Below, piece after piece: positions 52,740 through 60,237 of a stretch of 64,000 bases of DNA (position 1 is the first letter of the stretch; the number at the start of each line of letters is the position of its first letter). The notes beneath the pieces are model-generated. The model was given only the letters and a program-made list of their open reading frames with translations, had not been told where the DNA came from and ran no database searches. Source of the DNA: Bacteroidota bacterium (GTDB taxonomy: Bacteria > Bacteroidota > Bacteroidia > Bacteroidales > Bacteroidaceae); the NCBI GenBank assembly GCA_023426145.1, contig JAFABG010000031.1:62001-126000 (forward strand). Reading direction: 5' to 3'. Position numbers and translations under genes: made by a program.

Positions 52740-54095
52740 ATGAATATGAAAAAGAATATTGTATTGACTTTACTACTATGCTGCGCTGCTGCTTTATCGG
52801 CTCAGAATTGGGAACCCCTTTTTAATGGCAAAAACCTTAAGGGATGGAAGAAACTTAATGGAAAGGCTGAATATAAAGTTGTGGACGACGCTATTGTCGG
52901 GGTGTCTAAGCTGGGAACTCCTAATACGTTTTTAGCCACCAACAAGAATTATGGAGACTTCATTCTTGAATTCGATTTTAAGATTGATGATGGACTCAAT
53001 TCGGGGGTACAGGTGCGTAGTGAGAGCAAAAAAGAATATAATAAGGGACGTGTACACGGATACCAATTTGAAATAGATCCTTCCACTCGTGCTTGGTCAG
53101 GGGGAATTTATGATGAGGCTCGTAGAAATTGGATTTATCCGTTAAATTTAAATCCCTCGGCACAAACAGCTTTCAAAAACAATGCTTGGAATAAAGCGCG
53201 TATTGAAGCTATAGGTTCTTCCATCCGTACTTGGATCAATGGCGTTCCATGTGCAAATATCTGGGATGATATGACCCCAGTGGGTTTCATTGCATTGCAA
53301 GTACATGCTATCGGTAATGCTGCCGATGAAGGCAAAATGGTGAGCTGGAAGAATATCCGTATTTGTACGACTGATGTAGAGAAGTACCAAACTTCTGAAG
53401 CACAGTCGGCACCCGAAAGAAATCTGATTCCTAATACGATTTCTCCGCGTGAAAAGGAAGAAGGATGGACGCTGCTATGGGACGGAAAAAGTAATGAAGG
53501 ATGGAGAGGAGCAAAACTTTCCACATTTCCGGCAAAAGGGTGGAAGATGGAAGATGGCATTCTTAAAGTGATGAAGAGCGGTGGCGCTGAATCGGCTAAC
53601 GGAGGTGATATTGTGACTACCCGTAAATATAAAAACTTTATCCTGACGGTCGATTTTAAAATTACTGAGGGTGCGAATAGCGGCGTGAAATATTTTGTAA
53701 ATCCCGGTTTGAACAAAGGTGAGGGTTCGGCTATTGGTTGTGAATTTCAGATCCTCGATGACGAGAAACATCCTGATGCAAAACTAGGTGTGAAGGGCAA
53801 CAGACAATTGGGTTCGTTGTATGACCTTATTCCAGCTCCTAAAGACAAACCTTTCCACAAACAAGAATTTAATACCGCTACCATTATTGTAAGAGGAAAC
53901 CATGTCGAGCATTGGCTAAATGGAGTTAAGCTAATCGACTATGATCGCAATAATGATATGTGGAATGCTTTGGTGGCTTATAGTAAGTATAAAAACTGGC
54001 CAAACTTTGGAAACGCATCAGAAGGCAATATTCTTTTGCAAGACCATGGAGATGAAGTGTGGTTCAAGAACGTGAAAATAAAAGAACTTCCATAA
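52740..54095 (+). CDS. Tandem DUF1080 protein (3-keto-disaccharide hydrolase/lyase family)
   Basis: Exported protein (signal peptide ending ALSAQ) with two DUF1080 jelly-roll domains, about 22-215 and 240-450. Each opens with the same phrase (WEPLFNGKNLKGWK and WTLLWDGKSNEGWR) and contains FDFKI plus NSGV. Members cleave 3-keto-glycosides made by Gfo/Idh/MocA oxidases, so this is the likely bond-breaking step of the locus. A strong terminator follows immediately. Alternative start at 52746 (MKKNIV). Confidence 0.88.
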   Translation: MNMKKNIVLTLLLCCAAALSAQNWEPLFNGKNLKGWKKLNGKAEYKVVDDAIVGVSKLGTPNTFLATNKNYGDFILEFDFKIDDGLNSGVQVRSESKKEYNKGRVHGYQFEIDPSTRAWSGGIYDEARRNWIYPLNLNPSAQTAFKNNAWNKARIEAIGSSIRTWINGVPCANIWDDMTPVGFIALQVHAIGNAADEGKMVSWKNIRICTTDVEKYQTSEAQSAPERNLIPNTISPREKEEGWTLLWDGKSNEGWRGAKLSTFPAKGWKMEDGILKVMKSGGAESANGGDIVTTRKYKNFILTVDFKITEGANSGVKYFVNPGLNKGEGSAIGCEFQILDDEKHPDAKLGVKGNRQLGSLYDLIPAPKDKPFHKQEFNTATIIVRGNHVEHWLNGVKLIDYDRNNDMWNALVAYSKYKNWPNFGNASEGNILLQDHGDEVWFKNVKIKELP

Positions 54096-54107
54096 AAACG
54101 AGTTATA

Positions 54108-54150
54108 GAGAAGGAGCTGTGTCTATTACACCTCCTTCTCTCCTTTTTTC
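54108..54150 (+). terminator. Strong terminator between DUF1080 and ApbE-like genes
   Basis: GAGAAGGAG/CTCCTTCTC stem with an inner GTGT/ACAC pair, followed by TCCTTTTTT. Its T-run ends 3 bp before the ApbE-like ATG. Confidence 0.8.
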
Positions 54151-54152
54151 AG

Positions 54153-54974
54153 ATGATGAAAAGTCAGATTCAACATATATATAAACCATCTCCAAGTGGA
54201 GGCGGTGCATTCTATGCTTGGTTTTCTTCCATGCACACTCGGGTAGATATTCTCTTTTGCAGTGCAGAGGCCGAAGAAAAGTTGCTATCGGTAGTTGAGG
54301 CTATCTATGACTTACTACACCATCTGGAGAGCATTGCCAATTATTACGATCCGGGTAGTGAACTGGCTATTGTGAACCGAACAGCTTTCTCATCACCGGT
54401 TAGTCTAAGTGGAGAACTTTATGACATGATTGAACTGTGCTTAGCCTACCATTCAAAGACATTGGGCTGTTTTGATATTACTGTTCATTCGGAAAACTAT
54501 AATTCGGATACTATCCACTCCTTATGTCTGTCTACACAAGAGCATACCCTTTTTTTTGAACGTCCTGGTGTCACAATCAATTTATCTGGCTTTCTCAAAG
54601 GCTATGCATTAGATAAAATAAAGTTGTTATTGAAAACCTATCAGCTAGAACAAGCTTTGATTAACCTTGGCAATAGTTCAGTGCTTGCCTTAGGCAACCC
54701 TCCCTCTGGTAGAGGATGGAAGGTAAACGATCTGTTGCTGCATGATGCATGCCTTACCACGTCTGGTAATGACTCTAATGAGCGGCGACACATTATTTCG
54801 CCTCATGATGCCACTCTTGTTGAAGGTAGAAAACAGATTGCAGTGGTGACCAAGGATGGCGCATTAGGTGAGATTCTCTCTACCGGCTTATTTGCTGCGA
54901 CCCCTCAACAGCGCGCATTCTTGCTCAAAACCTTTGCTCCATTGATTCTAGATCATTCTTTGATTGGCTATTAA
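54153..54974 (+). CDS. ApbE-like (FAD:protein FMN transferase family) protein, divergent
   Basis: Protein of 273 residues with the ApbE fold: N-terminal MDTxxxx-type region replaced by FSSMHTRVDILFCSAEAEE, then INLSGFLKGYALDKI (family form DLGGIAKGYAVD), ALINLGNSSVLALG and HIISPHDA (family HIIDP). The metal-ligand segment near the end reads DGALGEILSTGLF where active members usually have ADALSTALF, so the usual Asp is not in place. No signal peptide or lipobox is visible, unusual for ApbE. Flavinylation activity is doubtful. It starts just past a terminator, so it needs its own promoter or read-through. Confidence 0.75.
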   Translation: MMKSQIQHIYKPSPSGGGAFYAWFSSMHTRVDILFCSAEAEEKLLSVVEAIYDLLHHLESIANYYDPGSELAIVNRTAFSSPVSLSGELYDMIELCLAYHSKTLGCFDITVHSENYNSDTIHSLCLSTQEHTLFFERPGVTINLSGFLKGYALDKIKLLLKTYQLEQALINLGNSSVLALGNPPSGRGWKVNDLLLHDACLTTSGNDSNERRHIISPHDATLVEGRKQIAVVTKDGALGEILSTGLFAATPQQRAFLLKTFAPLILDHSLIGY

Positions 54975-55142
54975 CTACTACGCTTTCTCCACTATTAATC
55001 TCTACATTCTCTGTTTTCATACATTCTGGAGCCTCTTAGTGGCTGTTTGACCATATTATTTCATTTATCGGTCTGTTTTTTTTATACCTTCTCTTCAATT
55101 TTGGTTTTCTTTGTGATCTCGATTATTAATCTAATTTGTGGT

Positions 55143-58091
55143 ATGAAAAATAAAATCTTTGTATTGAGTCTTTTTTGTTGTAGTCTGATTTCTATAAAAG
55201 CACAAGTCACTCCCGATAAGGGCGGTGGAAAGCAAAGTTTTCCACTCGTTTCATCTTCAGCCAACGCTGTGATTTGCTTTGATGGTAATGATGAAACAGT
55301 GGTTCGGAAAACAGTTTCCTTGTTTGCTGATGATGTGCATCGCGTCACCGGTAAAGAGCTGGAAATAAAAACGGGTGCTCCGGGAGCTATCTCTGCTCGT
55401 TACGCTATTATTGTGGGTACGGTAGGAAAAAGCGAATGGATAAAGAGGCTGGCTGCAAAAAAGAAGATAGATACGACACCCATTATTGGCGGTTGGGAAC
55501 AATATATGGTAGAAACGGTAGATAAACCAGCTCCGGGTATTAAAAAAGCAATCGTTATTGCCGGTAGTGACAGACGGGGTACAGCTTATGGGCTCCTTTC
55601 CATATCTAGAGCAATCGGTGTTTCTCCTTGGTATTGGTGGGCTGATGCTCCGGTGAAGCAACAGAAGCAATTGTCAGTAAGCGTTAATAAGTTTATCTCG
55701 AAAGAACCTACTGTAAAATACAGAGGTATTTTTATCAATGATGAAGACTGGGGATTGTATCGTTGGTCGAAGACTAATTATGAGAAGGAACGAGGAAATT
55801 TCGGACCGAGAACATATGCGCAGGTTTGTGAGTTGCTGCTTCGCTTGCAAGCTAATTATTTGTGTCCTGCCATGCATGAGGCTTCTACTGCATTCCATCG
55901 GATTCCCGAGAACAGATTGGTGGCCGATAGTTTTGCTATTGTCATGGGCTCTTCCCATTGCGAACCGCTTTTATTTAATACTGCAAGTGAGTGGAAACGC
56001 GATAAAATGGGTGAATGGGACTATATCAATAATAAAGCGGGGGTAGACAGTGTGTTGAAATCTCGTGTAAAAGAATGCGCACCCTTTGAAAATGTATATA
56101 CGTTGGCATTGCGTGGCTTGCATGATAAGGCTATGAATGCAAGCAATAATATGGCGGATAGAAAACAAATGCTTCAAGAAGCCTTGATGGCGCAGAGGCA
56201 AATGTTGGTCGATGTTATAGGGAAACCAGGTGAAGAGATTCCTCAGGCATTTACTCCTTATAAAGAAGTCTTAGATGTATATGACGAAGGATTAGATCTT
56301 CCAGACGATGTAACCATTATCTGGCCTGATGATAATTATGGGTACATGAAACGTTTGAGTAGTCCGAAGGAACAAAAGCGCTCGGGACGCTCGGGTGTTT
56401 ACTATCATTCGTCTTATCTTGGCAAACCACATGATCATCTTTGGATGAATACTACCTCGCCCACATTGATGTACGAGGAACTGCGTAAAGCGTATGACAT
56501 GACAGCAGATCGCGTCTGGCTGCTCAATGCCGGGGATATTAAGGCCTGTGAGTTTGCAGTCGACTATTTCTTGACGATGGCTTTTGATATCGATTCATTT
56601 AATTATGAGCGAGCAGCAAACTATCGCACTGAATGGTTGTGCAGTATGTTGGGAGACGAATATAAACAGGAATATAAGGATGTCATAAGCTCGTTCTATA
56701 AATTGGCTTTTGTGCGTAAACCTGAATTTATGGGCTGGGGCTATCAATGGGCAACAGATAAATATGGAAAAGAACGGAATACGGATACCGACTTCTCTTT
56801 GGCAAACTATAGAGAAGCAGACAATCGAGTGGATGAGTATAGCCGGATCGGGAGTATCACGGAGACTCTTTTGAATAAACTGCCTGAAGAGAAAAAAGCC
56901 TGCTTTTATCAGGCGATGTATTATCCGGTCAAAGGATGCGAATTATTGAACAGAATGATTTTGAATGGGCAGAGAAATCGTTGGTATGCTATTCAGCAAA
57001 GAGCCAGTGCAGTAGCTTTGGAAAAGGATGTGAGGAGCTGTTATGACAGTCTGCAAGTCATAACGGATGGGTATAATGCTTTGCTTAATGGAAAATGGAA
57101 GGGAATGATGACCATGAAGCAAGGGTTTGCATCTTCCTATTTTGAACTTCCTTCTTTAAGAGCTCCTTCGTTGAACGCTACTCCAACGTTGGGCCTGATG
57201 GCTGAGGGAGAAGATGTTTTGAAAGGCTTAAAGAGTTTCCATTCTTTGCCTTGCTTTAATACCTATTTCCGTCAATCCTATTATGTGGATGTTTTCAATA
57301 AAGGAATGGGTAGTTTAGCTTGGAAAGCTACTGTGACAAATGATTGGATTCTGTTAAGTAAGAAAGCGGGTAATATTGATACAGAAGATCGTATTGAAGT
57401 CTCTATTGATTGGAAAAAAGTGCCAGTGGGTGAGAAGATCTTCGGCATCATAGAAATCACATCAGTTCAAGGAGAGAAAGAAAATGTATATGTTTCCGTT
57501 TTCAACCCCTCTGCCCCTTCGCAAGATGAAATGGATACTTTATTCGTAGAACATAATGGTTATGTGTCTATTGATGCGGCTCGTTTTCATAGGAAAGTGG
57601 AGAACAAATCGGTCAAGATGATAGAAATACCGAACTTGGGAATAGAAAATAAGGCTATACAGTTAGGTGATCCAACAGCAGCACCACAGCGTACTGCTGG
57701 GCGTAGCACGCCACGACTCGAGTATGATTTCTACACCTTTGAGCAGGGATCGGTTGATGTCTATACTTATGTGCTGCCTACTTTTGTGACATGCAAGGAC
57801 AGAGGCTATGCCGGACACGAAGCTACCAATGTTGAAACGAAGTATGGGGTTTGCATTGACGAAGGACCTGTGCTCAATCCTTCTACCTCTTCTTTCGAAT
57901 ATGCACAAATCTGGTATGAGAGTGTATTGAAAAATTGTCGACTGAATAAAACCACTTTGCATATTGATAAGCCGGGTAAACATACCGTGAAGATAATCTG
58001 TGGAGATGCTGGGACTGTACTTCAAAAAATAGTAATAGACTTTGGAGGAATGAAACGGTCTTATTTAGGTCCACAGCCAACAAGGAAATAG
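55143..58091 (+). CDS. GH115 xylan alpha-glucuronidase, second paralogue
   Basis: Exported GH115 enzyme of 982 residues. The ATG at 55143 starts a proper signal peptide (MKNKIFVLSLFCCSLISIKAQ region); the frame runs on upstream to 55047 without one. The same core as the first GH115 is present: GTAYGLLSISRAIGVSPWYWWAD (in pieces), KYRGIFINDEDWGLYRW, MGSSHCEPL and WPDDNYGYMKRL. It carries a longer C-terminal part (about 690-980) with two beta domains. Acts on glucuronoxylan; the pair differs enough to suggest different substrates. A terminator follows. Confidence 0.9.
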   Translation: MKNKIFVLSLFCCSLISIKAQVTPDKGGGKQSFPLVSSSANAVICFDGNDETVVRKTVSLFADDVHRVTGKELEIKTGAPGAISARYAIIVGTVGKSEWIKRLAAKKKIDTTPIIGGWEQYMVETVDKPAPGIKKAIVIAGSDRRGTAYGLLSISRAIGVSPWYWWADAPVKQQKQLSVSVNKFISKEPTVKYRGIFINDEDWGLYRWSKTNYEKERGNFGPRTYAQVCELLLRLQANYLCPAMHEASTAFHRIPENRLVADSFAIVMGSSHCEPLLFNTASEWKRDKMGEWDYINNKAGVDSVLKSRVKECAPFENVYTLALRGLHDKAMNASNNMADRKQMLQEALMAQRQMLVDVIGKPGEEIPQAFTPYKEVLDVYDEGLDLPDDVTIIWPDDNYGYMKRLSSPKEQKRSGRSGVYYHSSYLGKPHDHLWMNTTSPTLMYEELRKAYDMTADRVWLLNAGDIKACEFAVDYFLTMAFDIDSFNYERAANYRTEWLCSMLGDEYKQEYKDVISSFYKLAFVRKPEFMGWGYQWATDKYGKERNTDTDFSLANYREADNRVDEYSRIGSITETLLNKLPEEKKACFYQAMYYPVKGCELLNRMILNGQRNRWYAIQQRASAVALEKDVRSCYDSLQVITDGYNALLNGKWKGMMTMKQGFASSYFELPSLRAPSLNATPTLGLMAEGEDVLKGLKSFHSLPCFNTYFRQSYYVDVFNKGMGSLAWKATVTNDWILLSKKAGNIDTEDRIEVSIDWKKVPVGEKIFGIIEITSVQGEKENVYVSVFNPSAPSQDEMDTLFVEHNGYVSIDAARFHRKVENKSVKMIEIPNLGIENKAIQLGDPTAAPQRTAGRSTPRLEYDFYTFEQGSVDVYTYVLPTFVTCKDRGYAGHEATNVETKYGVCIDEGPVLNPSTSSFEYAQIWYESVLKNCRLNKTTLHIDKPGKHTVKIICGDAGTVLQKIVIDFGGMKRSYLGPQPTRK

Positions 58092-58092
58092 T

Positions 58093-58129
58093 AAAAAAAA
58101 GGATGTGTAAAATACACATCCTTTTTTTT
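58093..58129. terminator. Bidirectional terminator between GH115 and HU gene
   Basis: GGATGTGTA/TACACATCC stem with a 3-nt loop, flanked by eight A and eight T. Confidence 0.88.
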
Positions 58130-58151
58130 ATATACAATAAGTTATTTATCG

Positions 58152-58646
58152 CTATGCTGTCGGGTCAGGTGCTTCTCCTCCACCATTATTGCCACCTTCA
58201 CTTTCTCCTCCTCCTTCTTCTTTGTCATCTTCTCCTGTTGGGTATGAATTTTCGGATTCGCTTACGTCTATTTTTTGAATACTTACCGATTTGATCATGT
58301 CTTTCAGTAGATTGCCTGGAGTAAAGATGATCTTGCGATTTTTCAATGTTTCTGTGGTAACTTCTTCGGCATTCTCTTGACTTTTACATCCGAATGATGG
58401 ACGGAATGTCCCAAAATCGCCTAAACTTACTGATGCTCCGATTTCCATATAGGTTATCAATGAGTCTATAAGACCGTCGATAACGGCTTTTACTGTACCG
58501 CGCGGAACGAATCCTACTTTCGTTACCTGATCGCACAATGTTTTAAAATCAACGTTGACTACATTAAACGGACGCGCAACATATTTTTCAGCTTTAGTCT
58601 CGTCGAAACCAAAGGTCGTTTTTTTGACTACATATTTCAGTGCCAT
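58152..58646 (-). CDS. HU-like DNA-binding protein with acidic Gly-rich tail
   Basis: Protein of 164 residues in the HU-HIG (HU-like) family of Bacteroidota. The IHF/HU fold covers about 1-125: an N-terminal strand region (ALKYVVKKTTFGFDETKAEKY), FKTLCDQVTK and VSLGDFGTFRPSF. Residues from about 127 are low-complexity, acidic and Gly-rich (GEDDKEEGGGESEGGNN and onwards). A complete -33/-7 promoter is upstream. Probably nucleoid- or envelope-linked DNA binding; targets unknown. Confidence 0.85.
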   Translation of the reverse strand: MALKYVVKKTTFGFDETKAEKYVARPFNVVNVDFKTLCDQVTKVGFVPRGTVKAVIDGLIDSLITYMEIGASVSLGDFGTFRPSFGCKSQENAEEVTTETLKNRKIIFTPGNLLKDMIKSVSIQKIDVSESENSYPTGEDDKEEGGGESEGGNNGGGEAPDPTA

Positions 58647-58699
58647 AATTTTAGTTTTTAAAAAGTTTATAAATCTAGTTTTGTTTTGTGATCACTTTG

Positions 58700-58731
58700 C
58701 AAAGATATTGATCTCAGAATTCCTGAACAAA
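58700..58731 (-). promoter_or_regulatory. Full -33/-7 promoter of the HU-like gene
   Basis: Minus-strand TTTG (58728-58731) and TATCTTTG (58700-58707) with a 20-bp spacer, the best promoter match in the window. Confidence 0.65.
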
Positions 58732-58845
58732 TTCTATTTTTAAAGTGCGTTCATAAAATAATTAATAGTGATTATATCTCTGATACACAGTTTCTTGAAG
58801 GAGGTTTGCAGTTTGTTCTGAGTAATAATAATATGGTTTGTTTGG

Positions 58846-59445
58846 CTACTTTTTTAAGTATACAACTGTTTTTCCTCCCCCGTATTTCCTGATCACCCCT
58901 TCTTCTAAGAAAGTATTAAGCATTTCAATCGCTTTGTAGCGGCTAATTTCTGCCAATCTCATGAAATCTGCTCGGTTGATACACCCATGTTTGTCTAGAT
59001 GTTGCGTTAGCAGATTATGGCATCTTTCTTCGTTTGCATCCTTGGTTGTACGATAGGGTGATGTTATACGTTCAAGTTGTAATGGTTCCAGTTTTTCACG
59101 AAACTTTTTGTTTATTCGTAGGTTTACCTTATTTAAATGGATAGATCGAGAACGAATGTCTTTCTTCTCCATAACTGGACGGTCACATGTCAATGATAGA
59201 GAGAAATATCCTATTTCTCCTACTTCAACAGTCCAGCCTTGCGCGAGCCAATGCTGTAGCTCGTCACTGGCAGCTTGAAGGCAACCTTCTATTGTGGCAG
59301 AGCTGAAGCCGTTGGATTGAGATACTAGTTCAACAAACTTCTTGGCATCAATAGTGCCTGACGGAATAACGCGTGCATAAAGTGCTTGTTGTTCTTCTTT
59401 TTTCTGTGGATTACCACTTGTGTATAAATCGTAATAAACGCTCAT
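58846..59445 (-). CDS. HU-like domain fused to a winged-helix domain
   Basis: Protein of 199 residues. The N-terminal HU-HIG domain (about 1-125) includes AKKFVELVSQSNGFSSATIEGCL and WTVEVGEIGYFSLSLT. The C-terminal part (about 135-199: LDKHGCINRADFMRLAEISRYKAIEMLN and the RKYGGGKTVVYL wing) looks like a winged helix. Two DNA-binding modules in one chain suggest a regulator or DNA-architecture protein. Array B lies in its upstream leader, 53-162 bp before the start. Confidence 0.8.
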   Translation of the reverse strand: MSVYYDLYTSGNPQKKEEQQALYARVIPSGTIDAKKFVELVSQSNGFSSATIEGCLQAASDELQHWLAQGWTVEVGEIGYFSLSLTCDRPVMEKKDIRSRSIHLNKVNLRINKKFREKLEPLQLERITSPYRTTKDANEERCHNLLTQHLDKHGCINRADFMRLAEISRYKAIEMLNTFLEEGVIRKYGGGKTVVYLKK

Positions 59446-59495
59446 AGTTATATTCTGTTTTCTTGTTCTACTGATTATTGTTTTCTCTTCATTAG

Positions 59496-59607
59496 TTAAT
59501 TCGTTCGGCTATAACCGAACGTAAGTTTGCCTATAGCCTACTTTTCGTTTGCCTATAGTCAAACGAAAGGGTGTTTATACCCGAACGAATTAATTGATGC
59601 ACTCAAA
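59496..59607. repeat. Array B: 22-bp-spaced palindromic units bounded by a 13-bp inverted repeat
   Basis: Units share a GTTTGCCTATAG-like core at 59503, 59525, 59547 and, weakly, 59569, each 22 bp apart; a fifth diverged unit follows at 59586. Dyads centre on the TATA: CGTTCGG-N6-CCGAACG (59502-59521) and a 30-bp palindrome at 59541-59570 with two mismatches. TTAATTCGTTCGG (59496-59508) and its exact complement (59581-59593) bound the block. If the -7 element at 59604 is real, the array lies in the 5' leader of the HU/winged-helix gene. Confidence 0.82.
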
Positions 59608-59611
59608 GGTA
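59604..59611 (-). promoter_or_regulatory. Possible -7 element upstream of array B
   Basis: Minus-strand TACCTTTG matches TAnnTTTG and lies at the distal edge of array B, 158 bp before the ATG at 59445. No -33 is clear. Confidence 0.35.
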
Positions 59612-59842
59612 TTATTTTTCTTGAAGAAGAGGACTATCCTTTTTTAGTAGAAACATTAGTCTTGTAATTCTTCTGGTTTTTTGATGTTTAATTTGTGATA
59701 AAGGCTGTGAGCCTCTTATAATAGGTAGATACGATGCCGATATATTGTTTTGAAATGAAAAGAATATTTCTAAAGTGTTAGTTCTTTGGATATTATATAT
59801 ATATAATTGTGTCGTTCTGGTTTTCCTTTAAAGGAGTGTTTT
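59612..59842. other. AT-rich intergenic region, no gene seen
   Basis: Part of the 792-bp gap between the divergent HU/winged-helix and GH43 genes. AT-rich, includes a (TA)n run near 59800. Nothing recognisable. Confidence 0.4.
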
Positions 59843-59935
59843 ATGATTAAGGAACTTGAGAATGTTAAGACTTTGTTCTTATGGCCTATTCCCGTAACAA
59901 TTTGTTCAATAAAGGCTATAAATTGTTCATTGTAA
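59843..59935 (+). CDS. Possible 30-residue small ORF
   Basis: ATG preceded by AAAGGAG at a good spacing (about 59830-59836) opens a 30-codon frame, beginning MIKELENVKTLFLWP and ending at TAA. Amphipathic N-terminus then a short hydrophobic middle. No family recognised; a chance frame is quite possible. Confidence 0.2.
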   Translation: MIKELENVKTLFLWPIPVTICSIKAINCSL

Positions 59936-60053
59936 AAATGCTTAAATATCCTCTCTAGTTATGCTAGAAAGGCTTTTCAGGAGCTTAAAATACTTTGGGA
60001 CTAATTTTCCATTTATTGACCTGTTTTTACTATAATAAACACTTCGATTTCCC

Positions 60054-60061
60054 TACTTTTG
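60054..60061 (+). promoter_or_regulatory. -7 element of the GH43-SusC locus
   Basis: TACTTTTG, 176 bp before the ATG at 60238, implying a long leader that includes the hairpin at 60201-60217. Confidence 0.4.
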
Positions 60062-60200
60062 TCTCACTCTCTAGAAATGATATATCGCTTTAGGTAGAGT
60101 GTGATATTGATTGAAAACGATTAGTAATTGGTTTTTAGGTATTGAAAGAAGCTGTTTAAAGGATAACATTTTAATTAATCTTGTTAAATCTTGTATTGAT

Positions 60201-60217
60201 GGACCAGATTGTGGTCC
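60201..60217 (+). other. Small hairpin in the GH43 leader
   Basis: GGACCA-N5-TGGTCC, a perfect 6-bp stem, 20 bp before the GH43 start codon. Possible translational control element. Confidence 0.35.
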
Positions 60218-60237
60218 GACTTAAATCTATTTATAAA

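Noticed and set aside
53135..53716. Minus-strand 193-codon frame inside the DUF1080 gene
   Set aside because: Shadow frame; both DUF1080 domains read cleanly on the plus strand.
55047..55142. Longer N-terminus for the second GH115
   Set aside because: A proper signal peptide begins at 55143; the extension is a second hydrophobic run without a start signal.
59541..59570. Intrinsic terminator
   Set aside because: The palindrome has no T-run in either direction and is one of several 22-bp-spaced units.
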